Source of the DNA: Microplitis mediator
Taxonomy: Eukaryota; Arthropoda; Insecta; Hymenoptera; Braconidae
NCBI RefSeq assembly: GCF_029852145.1
Contig: NC_079975.1
Span: 11,121,264 to 11,185,263, forward strand
Direction: 5' to 3'
Length of the DNA: 64,000 nucleotides
Made by a program: the position numbers and the translations under genes. Under the pieces are notes generated by a model, which made no database searches, had not been told where the DNA came from, and saw nothing but the letters and a program-made list of their open reading frames with translations. Shown here piece by piece: positions 12,301-22,500 of this stretch; the first letter of the stretch is position 1, and each line of letters starts with the position of its first letter.

Positions 12301-12934
12301 AAAATTAGAATCAATAATTGTAAACATACCAAAATCAATGGCGGCGAAAATATGAATCGGCTGTAATAGAAATATAACCGAAATGTCTTCCGGCGAAGCT
12401 TACAAGAGTACAGTTTTAACAACGGCGATTCTGAACATATTAATCAACAAACCCATTCAACAATTGTCCGGTCTGAGCAGTTTTGCGCAATTACCTTAAG
12501 CCTGGTCTCAAGTCCTCTTCATTATCACGTTACCAGAGCTCAGTGATACTCAATTGGAATTATAACTTGGCGGGAAAACTTTTTAATACGGAGTTTATTT
12601 ACTTCTAAATTAATAAGTGCAGTAGTAATTATAATTACTGTTCAAGAAATAGAATAGGTTCATAATTTAAAGATTTATGCTTTTTATATTTAATTTTTTT
12701 AAAATAAAACTCTTATATTCATAATATTCAGTCACTTTATTTCTGACACGCATACAATAAAAATTATTCTCATTTCAACGATTAATTCTTTAGATAAATA
12801 ATTAAACAATAACGTATAAGGCCGTTTCATGAAAGTGTTATACTCTTAATTGATAGTTAAACAAAATATATGGTCATCTTACATTACAAAATGGCCAGCG
12901 AAGCGGACGGCTAACGGCTAGTACTTATATATAT
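12301..12934. other. Non-repetitive, less AT-rich interval with promoter-like motifs
   Basis: This stretch does not match the window's repeat families. It contains several CpGs, a GGCGGGAAA motif (12569-12577) resembling an E2F site, and one short plus-strand reading frame. It could be a remnant or captured 5' end of a gene downstream of SLC44A. No splice structure could be fixed. Confidence 0.4.
12383..12499 (+). CDS. Possible short ORF, 38 aa, unrecognised
   Basis: ATG to TAA, beginning MSSGEAYKSTVLTTAILNIL. Codons are less AT-biased than the surroundings and the frame lies in the only repeat-free stretch of the first 19 kb. I do not recognise the product. It may be a first-exon remnant or chance. 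It has no catalytic motif, and there is one hydrophobic patch around residues 11-22. Confidence 0.25.
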   Translation: MSSGEAYKSTVLTTAILNILINKPIQQLSGLSSFAQLP

Positions 12935-13009
12935 TAGGGTAGGCCAAAAAAAAACTAATTTTTCTTTCTTTAATTACTGGGAAAATATCTTTCAAGATAA
13001 TAAAAAAAA

Positions 13010-13792
13010 ATTGGTCTATCAGTTGACCCTGTGGGCTAGTCCCAAAACTTCTCGCTGTTTTCGAGCTCAAGAACCTCGAAAACATTATTGTGAATACATT
13101 TTCGAGCTCGAAAATATGTTTGTATGCTGTTGTTTTCGAAAAAAAAACGTTTTTCACCATTTTTTCTCCAACGATATCTCTCAAACGAATAAACCGAATG
13201 AGACGGTTAAGGTGGCAATCGACGCGTTTTATCAAGTTTTGAAGCTGATCAAATTTCGAATTCGATTTATCGAGTCGTTTTTGAGATATTTCAGAAAAAA
13301 TAAAAATTTTTTTTTTTTTAATTCTTTCGACAATGGTTTCTCTTGAACGAATGAACCGATTTTGATAGTTGAGGTAGCATTCGACGCGGCTTATAAAGCT
13401 CTAGAGCCAGTCCATTTTGGAATTAATCTATCGAGCACATTAAAAGTTATCCAAAAAAAACATTTTTGAAAAAATTTTATTTTTGCAATATCTCTGAACG
13501 AGCCCTACCGATCAAGCTAAATTTTCTTTCAGCTTCAAGATATTGACAAGGCGCGTCGAATGACACCTTAAAGTTCAAAATCGGTTCATCCGTTCAAAAG
13601 ATACAGGTATTTACATAAGTACGTACGTACATTCAGACACACACTCGGACATCATCGTGAAATTAGTCAGAACAGCTTCCTAGGACCTCAAAACGTCGAC
13701 ATCTGATGGGAATTCGATTTTCGTAAATCGGACCGAAACCAATAACTTCCCGAATTTTTGAAAATTTACAATTTTCTTAGCGGGAAGTTAAA
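13010..13792 (+). repeat. R1 dispersed repeat, near full length (plus)
   Basis: Runs from TTGGTCTATCAGTTGACCC to TTAGCGGGAAGTTAAA. The order of parts is GC hairpin, CAAAACTTC-CGC, GAGCTC hairpin, sub-repeats, a CGTACGTACATT microsatellite slot, CCTAGGACCTC, then the closing hairpin. Reading frames of 105 and 111 residues on opposite strands here are repeat shadows. Confidence 0.85.
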
Positions 13793-14102
13793 AATTCTGG
13801 TAAAGTTTGAGCTCTTAATATTAATAATAAGAGGTGCCTCTCCGTGATTTTTGATTTCCCATTTAAATAATACGGGAAAAAAAATTTTCTAAGTTTGGAA
13901 TTTTATATTTCAGCAATGGCTCATTGAACAGATGAGTTCAGAATTTATTTTCGTAGGGAATCAAAAGCTCTACAAAAAAAATATCTTACAATTTTTTGAC
14001 AAATCCATCTGTTTAAAAGTTATTGGAGCGTAAGTCAAACTTATAGTAAATCTCGAGGTATTTTCATTTTTCCAGCGAAACTATCAGACTTGTCACAAAA
14101 TA

Positions 14103-17100
14103 TAATCGCCCCAAAAACAGATTCTCTGTAAATGGTTGCGCCAAGTACACGTTCAACATTGATCTCAGGTTGTATAATAAATAATATTTTCACAAAAAAG
14201 GCTGAAATCGTAAAACACCAAGTAACTGAGATTTTTAATAATTAAAAAAAAAAAAAAAATTTTTAAATAAAAATGAAAAAAAAAACAATACTTGAACGTA
14301 CTTGGTGTGCGCTGTTGAACTCAATTTCAAAAATTATTTAAGCGTAAGATATAAGAGTAAGATATTCAAAACATATCACATGACTGAATAATTAATTTTT
14401 TGCATTTACGCACACCAAGTACGTTCAAGTATTGTTTTTTTTTTTCATTTTTATTTAAAAATTTTTTTTTTTTTTTTAATTATTAAAAATCTCAGTTACT
14501 TGGTGTTTTACGATTTCAGCCTTTTTTGTGAAAATATTATTTATTATACAACCTGAGATCAATGTTGAACGTGTACTTGGCGCAACCATTTACAGAGAAT
14601 CTGTTTTTGGGGCGATTTCAAATTTTTTTGTAACAGATAATTTTTATTGATTTTACTACTCTTTCGATGAAAAAATTTTCTCTGGTATGGAATAATATTA
14701 ATGAAATTAAGTAATTCCTTCAAGCTCCAAATTATTTTTTGAAGAGTTCCAATCCGTTAATTGTATACACATACAATAATTCTAATTTTGCTCTGTTAAG
14801 GAGGTTTAAGCGTTACTAAATGACTCAAAAAAGCATCTAAGCTTTTTCATTTCTTCAGCTGACAAAAATATGATTACAATTCTTTTTTTTTAATTGTAAA
14901 AATTTTTTGTAGTTTATATACATACATCCATTAATGTTTAATAAATTAAAATATTTAAAAAATACTTTCGTAGTAAAAATTTTAAATAAGATATGACACC
15001 AGTACTCTTTGATAGAGATATATAAACATGTGTGTAAACGTACGTAACCGCTTAAGTCGGGTGTTTAGCAAAAATTTAAATATAAATAATTTCCCTTCAT
15101 TTAAAAATGGAGAAAAATGTTTATCGCTTAAACTGTTTTATTATACTTCATGTTTGCTTAAAAATTGGAGTTTCTACCGAGAAGACCAAAAAAAATTTTT
15201 TTATTTTCATTTTTTATGTTTTCAAAATTGGCGCCACACAACAGGTGTCTCTGACAGTGTTGCCAGGACGTCTTTCCTCCATGTCGCCTCAACTCACTAA
15301 CCACTAAAATAATTTTTTCAACTTAATTTTTCTCTATGTTTTAACGATGACAATAACTTTTAAATATAGAATTCGACTTTACACGTATTCAACTTTCTTA
15401 TATTCGTTTTTGAGAACTCAAAGTTGGTATGTTGTCAGCAAAAAAAATTCATATTGCTAGGGGCATAGTGTTTCTGGCATAGGAGCTCATATATAAAGAT
15501 TTAATAAACACGGTTTTTAATCATTTTTATCTTAATAATCATACAGTAACTCCTCGTATAATATTAACCATTTCGCGAAGGATGTTATTGTTGAAAAAAA
15601 TAAAAGTTATTACACAGGTAAATAGATAGTTGAGTTATCTTCTTTTAACTGTGTAACATCACATGTGAAATATTTATTATTATTTGTATCTATATTGTTA
15701 GACAAGTTAAGAAATTATTTTTAACGTTAAATTTTGGCGCGCCACCGAATTAGCGGTAATGCTGCCCCCTCCCTATCCAAAAATTCCCATAGAATCCACT
15801 CAACTGCGACAAATACCGCATAGAAACCAATACAGTCTATAGGATTCTATGCGGTTTTTGTCGCAGTTGAGTGGATTCTATGGGAATTTTTGAATAGGGC
15901 TGGGCGGGCCGAGTTTGACAAAAACGAAACCCCATTGTCGTCAAGAACAGAAAAGTCCGAAGTTAACGGAAATTTGACAAAAATTCAAGGAAACTTTTGT
16001 AAGTAAACTTTTGCTAAAGCAAACCGTGCTATTAGAGTAGTAAACTTAATTGCTTAAAATATAACCACGACATAAGTGTAAATTGACAGAATAATAACCG
16101 CAAATTATATTCTAACCCTAATAGCACAGTTTGCTCGAGCAAAAGTTTACTGTACAAAAGTTTCGTTGAATTTTTCTTCAAATTTCCGTCAACTTCGGAC
16201 TTTTCCATTTTTTACGACAAGTTGTATGCAATTTACTATTGAATTTAAGGTACATTGACTGCCAGAATTAGAATGCAAATTCACATCAAAAGTTGACTAG
16301 AAAAAAGTTGTCCTTAATTTTCAGGCAAATTTTATGTCAATTTATCGTTAATTTAATTTGAAAAATTGTTGAGTATATTTTTACGCTCAAATTGTAGACA
16401 ATTTTACGTATAAATTTGCTTACCTTCTGAAATGGTAGGAATGAACATTACCGACCGTTTTTTTTTCGTACAAGTTTACCTTAAAATTGAAGAAAAATTA
16501 ACCGCAAATTTTTATTTTCAACTTTTGCTGTGAAATTGTCTGCAAATTCGGGCAGCAGATTTCAGGTAATTTCAACATCAAATTACCGTCAATTTCAATG
16601 CAAAGTGGCTATTAGAAAACTTTTGCTGGCATTTTGCCGTCCAATACCAGCAGTAAATTTCGAGTGATCTGAATTTCTGATTTAACATCAATTTGCAGAT
16701 AAAGAGGTTATTAAAATAGTTCAAGTCGTACTCAAATTGTTGTCAAACTTAAATATATTTCATCAGATTTCTGTACAATTTGATAGCAAATATATGTCAA
16801 CTTGTTGTTCGGTTGTTTTTCTATTTACGATATGACAGAAACTTACGGTCAGAATTCGACGTAAAGTTGACTGCCAAGAGCTGATGCTTTTCTCATAGTT
16901 GACACCAACTTTCCTGCAACTTTCCCCAATCAAATAGCCAGGATTTCTGAGCAAGAGATTACTTATATTTTGCCGCCTAATCATAGAAGTAGATTTCCGT
17001 CGTTAAATTTTACGTTACTAATAATATGCGGGGAAAATGGTTACTGAAGCAAATAACCAAATTTTTTGAGTAAACTTTTGCTCACTGAAAGTTTCCATTC

Positions 17101-18736
17101 ATTTGACGACAAATTGTTGCCAATTATAAATAAGATAAATTTCAATAATTATCAACTGCCACTTTTGGAAGGTAAGTTTATGGGAGGAGTAGCCTGAAAG
17201 TTACGAGAAAGTTACCGAAAAACAACAATTGTTTTCAATTTGACAGGAAGTCATACAAAAGTTATGGTTAACTAATTAAACAACAATTCTCTACAGTCGA
17301 TTCTACGTCAATTTCTGGCAGTTGTATCCCTGATAGCAAAGTTGGCCGCAACTTGTCAACAACCTACTGCCGCAACCTGTTGCCAAGTTGGCCGCAAAAG
17401 TTGGCATTTCCATAAGTTGACGGCAACTTTCCGAGAAACTTGTAGTCAACAGTTACACAAGCTCAAAGTTGTCGACAACTTGTTGTCAAGTATGTCGCAA
17501 CTCAGGTACACCAACTTTTTGATCAGAAACTCTGGCTATCAGGGATTCCACTCAATCAAAATAACTGTATTTTTTCAGATTCTTTTCCACAACTTTCCAT
17601 CAACACTTCCTATCAATTTCATATTGTAGTCAAAAGTCGAAATATCTTATATAATTGACAACAGCTTGTCGTCAAGTTAATGATAATTTTTGCTGAACAA
17701 ACATTGACTCGGCAAACCTGACTACCCAAATAGCCATTTTAGCTTGAAATTGACGGTAAGTTGGTGTTGAAATTACCTGAATTTTAATGCCCAAATTTGC
17801 TGACAATTTGACAGCAAAACTTGAAAATAAAAATTTACGGTAAATTTTGCTTCAATTTAGAGGAAACTTTTTACAAAAAAAAAAAGTCGGTAATGTTCAT
17901 TCTAACTATTTTAGAAGGTAAGGGAATTCATACATAAAATTGTCTCCAATTTGACGGTAAAAAAATACTTAACAATCTTTCAAGTCAAATTAACAATAAA
18001 TTGACATAAAATTTGCCTGAAAATTGACGACAACTTTTTTCTAGTCAAACTTTTGAAGTAAATTTGCATTCTAATTCGGGTAGCAAATTTACGTCAAATT
18101 AAATAGCAAGTTGCATTCAAATTGTCATAAAAAATAGAAAAGTCCAAATTTGACGGAAATTTGACGGAAATTTGACGAACAATTCAACAAAATTTTTGTA
18201 AGTAAACTTTTACTATAGCAAATTGTGCTATTATGATATCTAAGTATATATATATATATTTATAAGGTTTCCAATAAGATACACATACTATAGAAATTTA
18301 ATTTTGTTAGGTTGCTAACCTGAAGAGATTTCTATTAAAAAAAAATTTGAGTTAGCTACTTTCATTGCATACTACGATATGAAGTCAGCTGAAAGGCGAA
18401 AATTAGACAAAAATCGGAATTTTTCTCTGTGGATCCCTAAATCGGCGCAAGAGAAATTTTTTAAAAATTGTTTTTTTATTAGATCATAAAATTACGAAAA
18501 TTATGAGTAAATTCGATAGAAATAAGATAATTATTAATAAATAAATAGATAAAATATATAAAAATGCTGTATTTATTGATAATTATCAATTTAAAATCAT
18601 TAAAAATACGAGTGAGGTTAAACAGGCCTCTGACTCGGGAATAGAGACACACACAGTCGCCTCGCGCCGCCCATGTACACGCACACATATTATGTGTTTG
18701 AACGTGTACTTGGCGCGAGACACTGCCGTGTCTCCG
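14103..18736. mobile_element. 4.5-kb non-autonomous element, copy 2
   Basis: Same order as copy 1: TAATCGCCCC end, terminal foldback (14105-14617), moderately repetitive middle, TTGACGG palindromes, (AT)n, and the AGACACtgccGTGTCTCCG end. Differences from copy 1 are a 129-bp MITE at 15771, a shorter AAGTTG core, small duplications, and point changes of a few percent. The flanks form one hAT-like repeat when joined, which proves insertion. Short frames at 15028, 15107, 16763, 17342 and 18479 are not conserved coding sequence. Confidence 0.8.
15771..15899. mobile_element. 129-bp palindromic MITE, TIR CCCTATCC, 2-bp TSD
   Basis: CCCTATCCAAAAATTCCC and its complement close an almost complete hairpin with a loop of about 15 bases. 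The duplicated CT at 15769-15770 and 15900-15901 fits a 2-bp TSD. Copy 1 of the surrounding element has the empty site near 6127, so the MITE arrived after the two copies separated. Confidence 0.85.
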
Positions 18737-18880
18737 AATGGGATCTTTTTTGTAGACAATTTTATTCACTACAAATTATTTCTAATAAAGTTTTTTCAAA
18801 TTCCGCATAACTTTCTAGTTATTTCCTTTTATATGTCCAGACCCTAAAAAAAGTAGTGTTCTGATTGATTTCAAGAGCTT

Positions 18881-19214
18881 GACATATATATTTATGCTTT
18901 GACAATCATTAAAAAATTAACTTGTTTCATAATAAAATATTTATTAGAGAAATATAATACTTTCTTAGTGTGCCATACCTATACTTGAACATTTTCTACT
19001 GATACACTCACTTGATTTAATTCTTTCACTGTATCAGTTAAAATTCTTATTGTGTAATGAAATAATAAAAAAAAATATAGTAGAAATTTTAAATATAATT
19101 CAATGTAATTTGTATAAAAAAATATAATTAATGATTATTATCTATACTTGCGATACAAGCTTACCGTTTATGAAACAGTTAAAATAGTCTTAGGAATGAT
19201 ATGACAAATGAATG
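18881..19214 (-). other. Probable 3' UTR and downstream flank of the SLC44A gene
   Basis: The region follows the stop codon on the minus strand. It is AT-rich and non-palindromic, with several TTTATT strings (AATAAA on the minus strand), for example near 18941 and 19065. Which is the polyadenylation site cannot be decided from the sequence. Confidence 0.45.
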
Positions 19215-19586
19215 TTATTGATTCATAGGAGCTAATTCATGCTGTCCATTCGAACTTGTGTTAGCAGATCCTATCTGGGCCAACTTTGATTGTCGCCATT
19301 TACCGTTGTCACCATTAAGATTCTTATCCTCACAGATACATAAAAATAATGTATCAATTATCGTCTCATATAGAGATATTACACAATGTGCGATAAAGAA
19401 AGAGAAAACAAATATTAACAAAATAGGTGCTGCATAAAAATGTAATCTAGGATCTTGCTTCATAATCAATAGTCCAATACTTCCTGTAGCTGCTGTTACA
19501 AAAATCTTCCCCAAGAATAAAATGAAATCTCCAATGCCATTAATAACAGCAAGTTGTAAAGCATTACTAACTATAGTTGAAAATGC
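19215..19586 (-). CDS. SLC44A: SLC44A terminal exon
   Basis: 372 nt from acceptor TATTTCAG to TAA. Begins AFSTIVSNALQLAVINGIGD, continues the membrane bundle (FLGKIFVTAATGSIGLLIMK, then HFYAAPILLIFVFSFFIAHC), reaches LYETIIDTLFLCICED, and ends in a hydrophilic cytosolic tail, ELAPMNQ. The open frame runs on upstream to 19658 but that part is intron. Confidence 0.95.
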   Translation of the reverse strand, partial: AFSTIVSNALQLAVINGIGDFILFLGKIFVTAATGSIGLLIMKQDPRLHFYAAPILLIFVFSFFIAHCVISLYETIIDTLFLCICEDKNLNGDNGKWRQSKLAQIGSANTSSNGQHELAPMNQ

Positions 19587-22500
19587 CTGAAATACAGTAA
19601 ACACAATAAATACAATAGTTTTTAATTTGTATAAATAGTTATAAAAATAATAACTCAAGTTAACTTACTACTATGAGAATAAAGTAAATTTAAATTATGG
19701 ATGTTTCTACACGAAGAGGAATTTATGGTAACAAGTACAATATATTATGGGAATGGTTCCCATAATGCATAGAAACCGGTTTTTTTGAAATGTCGATTAT
19801 AGGAACGGCACCCATACATATTATAGTTATCATTACCATAATATTATGATTATTATAATATTATGGTAATGATAACTATAATATATTGCGTGCCAAAAGG
19901 TAAAAGGGCGTATTGCTACAGGTTAGTAGGGATCCATGCTAAAAGGGCGCATAAAAAAATTTTTTTTTGCCATTAGTTTTAAATGTTTCTAAACGCAAAG
20001 ATCTGTAAGAAAAAATCTGTCTATCGGTTAACCCTGCGGGCCAGCCCCAAAACTTCCCGCTATTTTCGAGCTCCTGGAGCTCGAAAACATTGTTGTGAAT
20101 ACATTTTCGAGCTCGAAAATACTTTTGTGTGCCATTGTTTTAAAAAAAAACCGATTTTAGCATTTCTTTCCCCCACGATATCTCAGGAACGAATTGACCG
20201 AATTTTATGGTTGAGGCGGCAATCGGCGTGTTTTATTGAGTTCTAGAGCTGATCAAATTTTGAAATTGTTTGGTTCAGTTGTTTCGAAGATATAAAAAAA
20301 AAAAAAAAAAAAAAAATATTCCGATATGAAGGAGGGTATGGGAGTTGTACCTAAATGAGCCGGTTACATATTTCTGCAAATTTTTTATTTTTTTCATTTT
20401 AGTATAAAAATTTCAAAATAATTTTATAAACTCTAGTAACTAATTCCATAATATAAAATCGGTCTATCGGTTAACCCTGCGGGCCAGTCCTAAAACTTTC
20501 CGCTGTTTTCGAGCTCGTTGAGCTCGAAAAAATTATTGTGCATACATTTTCGAGCTCTTCGAGCTAGAAAATACTTTTGTATGTCATTGTTTTCTAAAAA
20601 AACATTTTTTAGCATTTCTTTCTCCCACGATATCTCGCGAACGAATTAACCGATTTTGATGGTTGAGGCGGCAATCGACGCGTTTTATTAGGTTCTAGAG
20701 CTGATTAGATTTTGAAATCGAATGATTCAATTGTTTTGCAGATATCCGAAAAAAAACGTTTTTTACTATTTTTTTAATCAACGATATTTCGTAAACGAAT
20801 GGACCGATTAAGACGGTTGAGGCAGCAATCGACGTGTTTTATCAAGTTCTAAAGCTGATCAAATTTTGGAATTGATTCATCTAGCCGTTTTTGAGAAATT
20901 TCAAAAAAACCAAAAAAAAAATTTTTTGGAATTCTTTCGTCATCCATTTCTCTTAAACGAATGAACCGATTTTTATTTTTTTGGTGGCATTCGACGCGGC
21001 TTATAAGGTTTTAGAGCTGATTAGATTTTTGAATTAATTCATCGATCAAATTAAAAGTTATCCAAATAAAACATTTTTTAAAAAATTTTATTTTTGAAAT
21101 ATCTCTGAACGCACCCTACCGATTTAGCTCAAAATTTTACAGCTTCAAGATATTAACAAGCCGCGTCGAATGACACCTCAAAGATCAAAATCGGTTCATC
21201 CGTTCAAAAGATACAGGCATTTACATACATACGCACGTACGTACATATATACACTCGGACATCATCGTGAAATTAGTCAGGATAGCTTCCTAGAACCTCA
21301 AAACGTCAAAATCTGATAGAAATTCGGTTTTTGCAAATCGGACCGAAACCAATAACTTCCCGAATTTTTGAAAATTTTCAATTTTCTTAGCGGGAAGTTA
21401 AAAATATTAATACAATCACGCGTATTTTGTGATTTTTCTAAATATATTTTTAATTTTGATATTAGAAGAACGTATAACTTAGAATACATCTTCTTGACTG
21501 CAACGTTTTTATATTTTTTTCATTTTTAGACGTAGGCTAAGCTTTTTAATAAATTCCTTTGAAAAAAAAATTTGTTGGCCCTTTTAACTTTAGGTCACAA
21601 AATTTTCGAATTTTTAAAGCTAAAAGGGCGCATAATTAAAGACATATGCCCTTTTAGCTTTGGGAAATCTATGTTTGATTTTTAAGCGTAGAAAGTGTTT
21701 ACCAATCAATTGGCAATGAAAAAAAAATTTATACGCCCTTTTAGCTTTGCAGAGCTAAAAGGGCCCATACATTGGTATGCGCGCTTTTACCTTTTGGCAC
21801 GCGATATGGTAACGATTACCATAATATTTTGGTAATCATTACCATAATTCTTTCACATGCGATATGGGAACTGTTACCATAATAATGGCAATTGTTCCCA
21901 TAATTATGAGAACTTTTCCCAGAAAGCATGGGCTTATATCCCATAATTCCAAGTAATCATTACCATAACGGTATGGGATGATATTTCATAAACTCACTAG
22001 GAACGGTTACCATAAATTTCTCTCCATGTAATATTAGATTGTCATAAATTAACTCAAGAATAAACTTATTGAAAAATTCTTTATCCTTATTACCCGACTT
22101 TAAAAAAAAATTTATGGGAATTTACTAAATATTCGAAAGTAGATTAAATAAATTTTTTGCATCTCAAACATTGTTTAAAATTTTTGACTTGCCATTCAGT
22201 TGCACTATTTTTGTGTTAGAAAGCTACATCTGTGCAGGAAATAAGAATTCTTACTTTTTTTAGAGAAGTAAAAATTGAGCTTTTTTCTGGTAGAGAAAAC
22301 GAATTCAATGCGGATCTGCATAGACCTGCCAAGTAATAGCATGGATTTAATCTTATTTATTGCTACAAGTATGGCAAATTTTAGAGTATAAAACACAGAG
22401 TAAAGAAGAGCATCCTAGCTTAGGCTGACAATCCTGCTGAGTTGGGGGATATAATAATTTATTTCAATTCACAGTCAATTAGTGGCACCTGTAGATCTAA

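Larger units (their letters stand above)
12935..18880. mobile_element. hAT-like TAGGGT-ended foldback remnant hosting nested insertions
   Basis: Left terminus TAGGGTAGGCCAAAAA. The body is interrupted twice: by an R1 copy (13010-13792) and by copy 2 of the 4.5-kb element (14103-18736). The host pieces 13793-14102 and 18737-18880 match, in order, 58960-59365, where the same sequence is uninterrupted. The right terminus is missing or decayed. It is non-coding. Confidence 0.65.
19888..21803. mobile_element. Nested TIR element, GCGTGCCAAAAGGTAAAAG ends
   Basis: GCGTGCCAAAAGGTAAAAG at the left and CTTTTACCTTTTGGCACGC at the right. Beside the ends, AGCTAAAAGGGCG units recur (about 19930, 21620-21650, 21730-21770). 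The middle holds two R1 copies. Confidence 0.75.
19708..22030. mobile_element. TA-flanked element with CAC-GAGAGGAATTTATGGTAAC-like ends
   Basis: Left CACGAAGAGGAATTTATGG and right CCATAAATTTCTCTCCATG are inverted and flanked by TA. The interior next to both ends is an array of self-complementary units such as GGTAATCATTACC and GGGAATGGTTCCC. A second TIR element (19888-21803) sits inside. No coding sequence. Confidence 0.75.

Noticed and set aside
13011..13346. Overlapping 105- and 111-aa frames as genes
   Set aside because: They lie on opposite strands of an R1 copy and share residues with frames in other R1 copies, such as 19983-20246.
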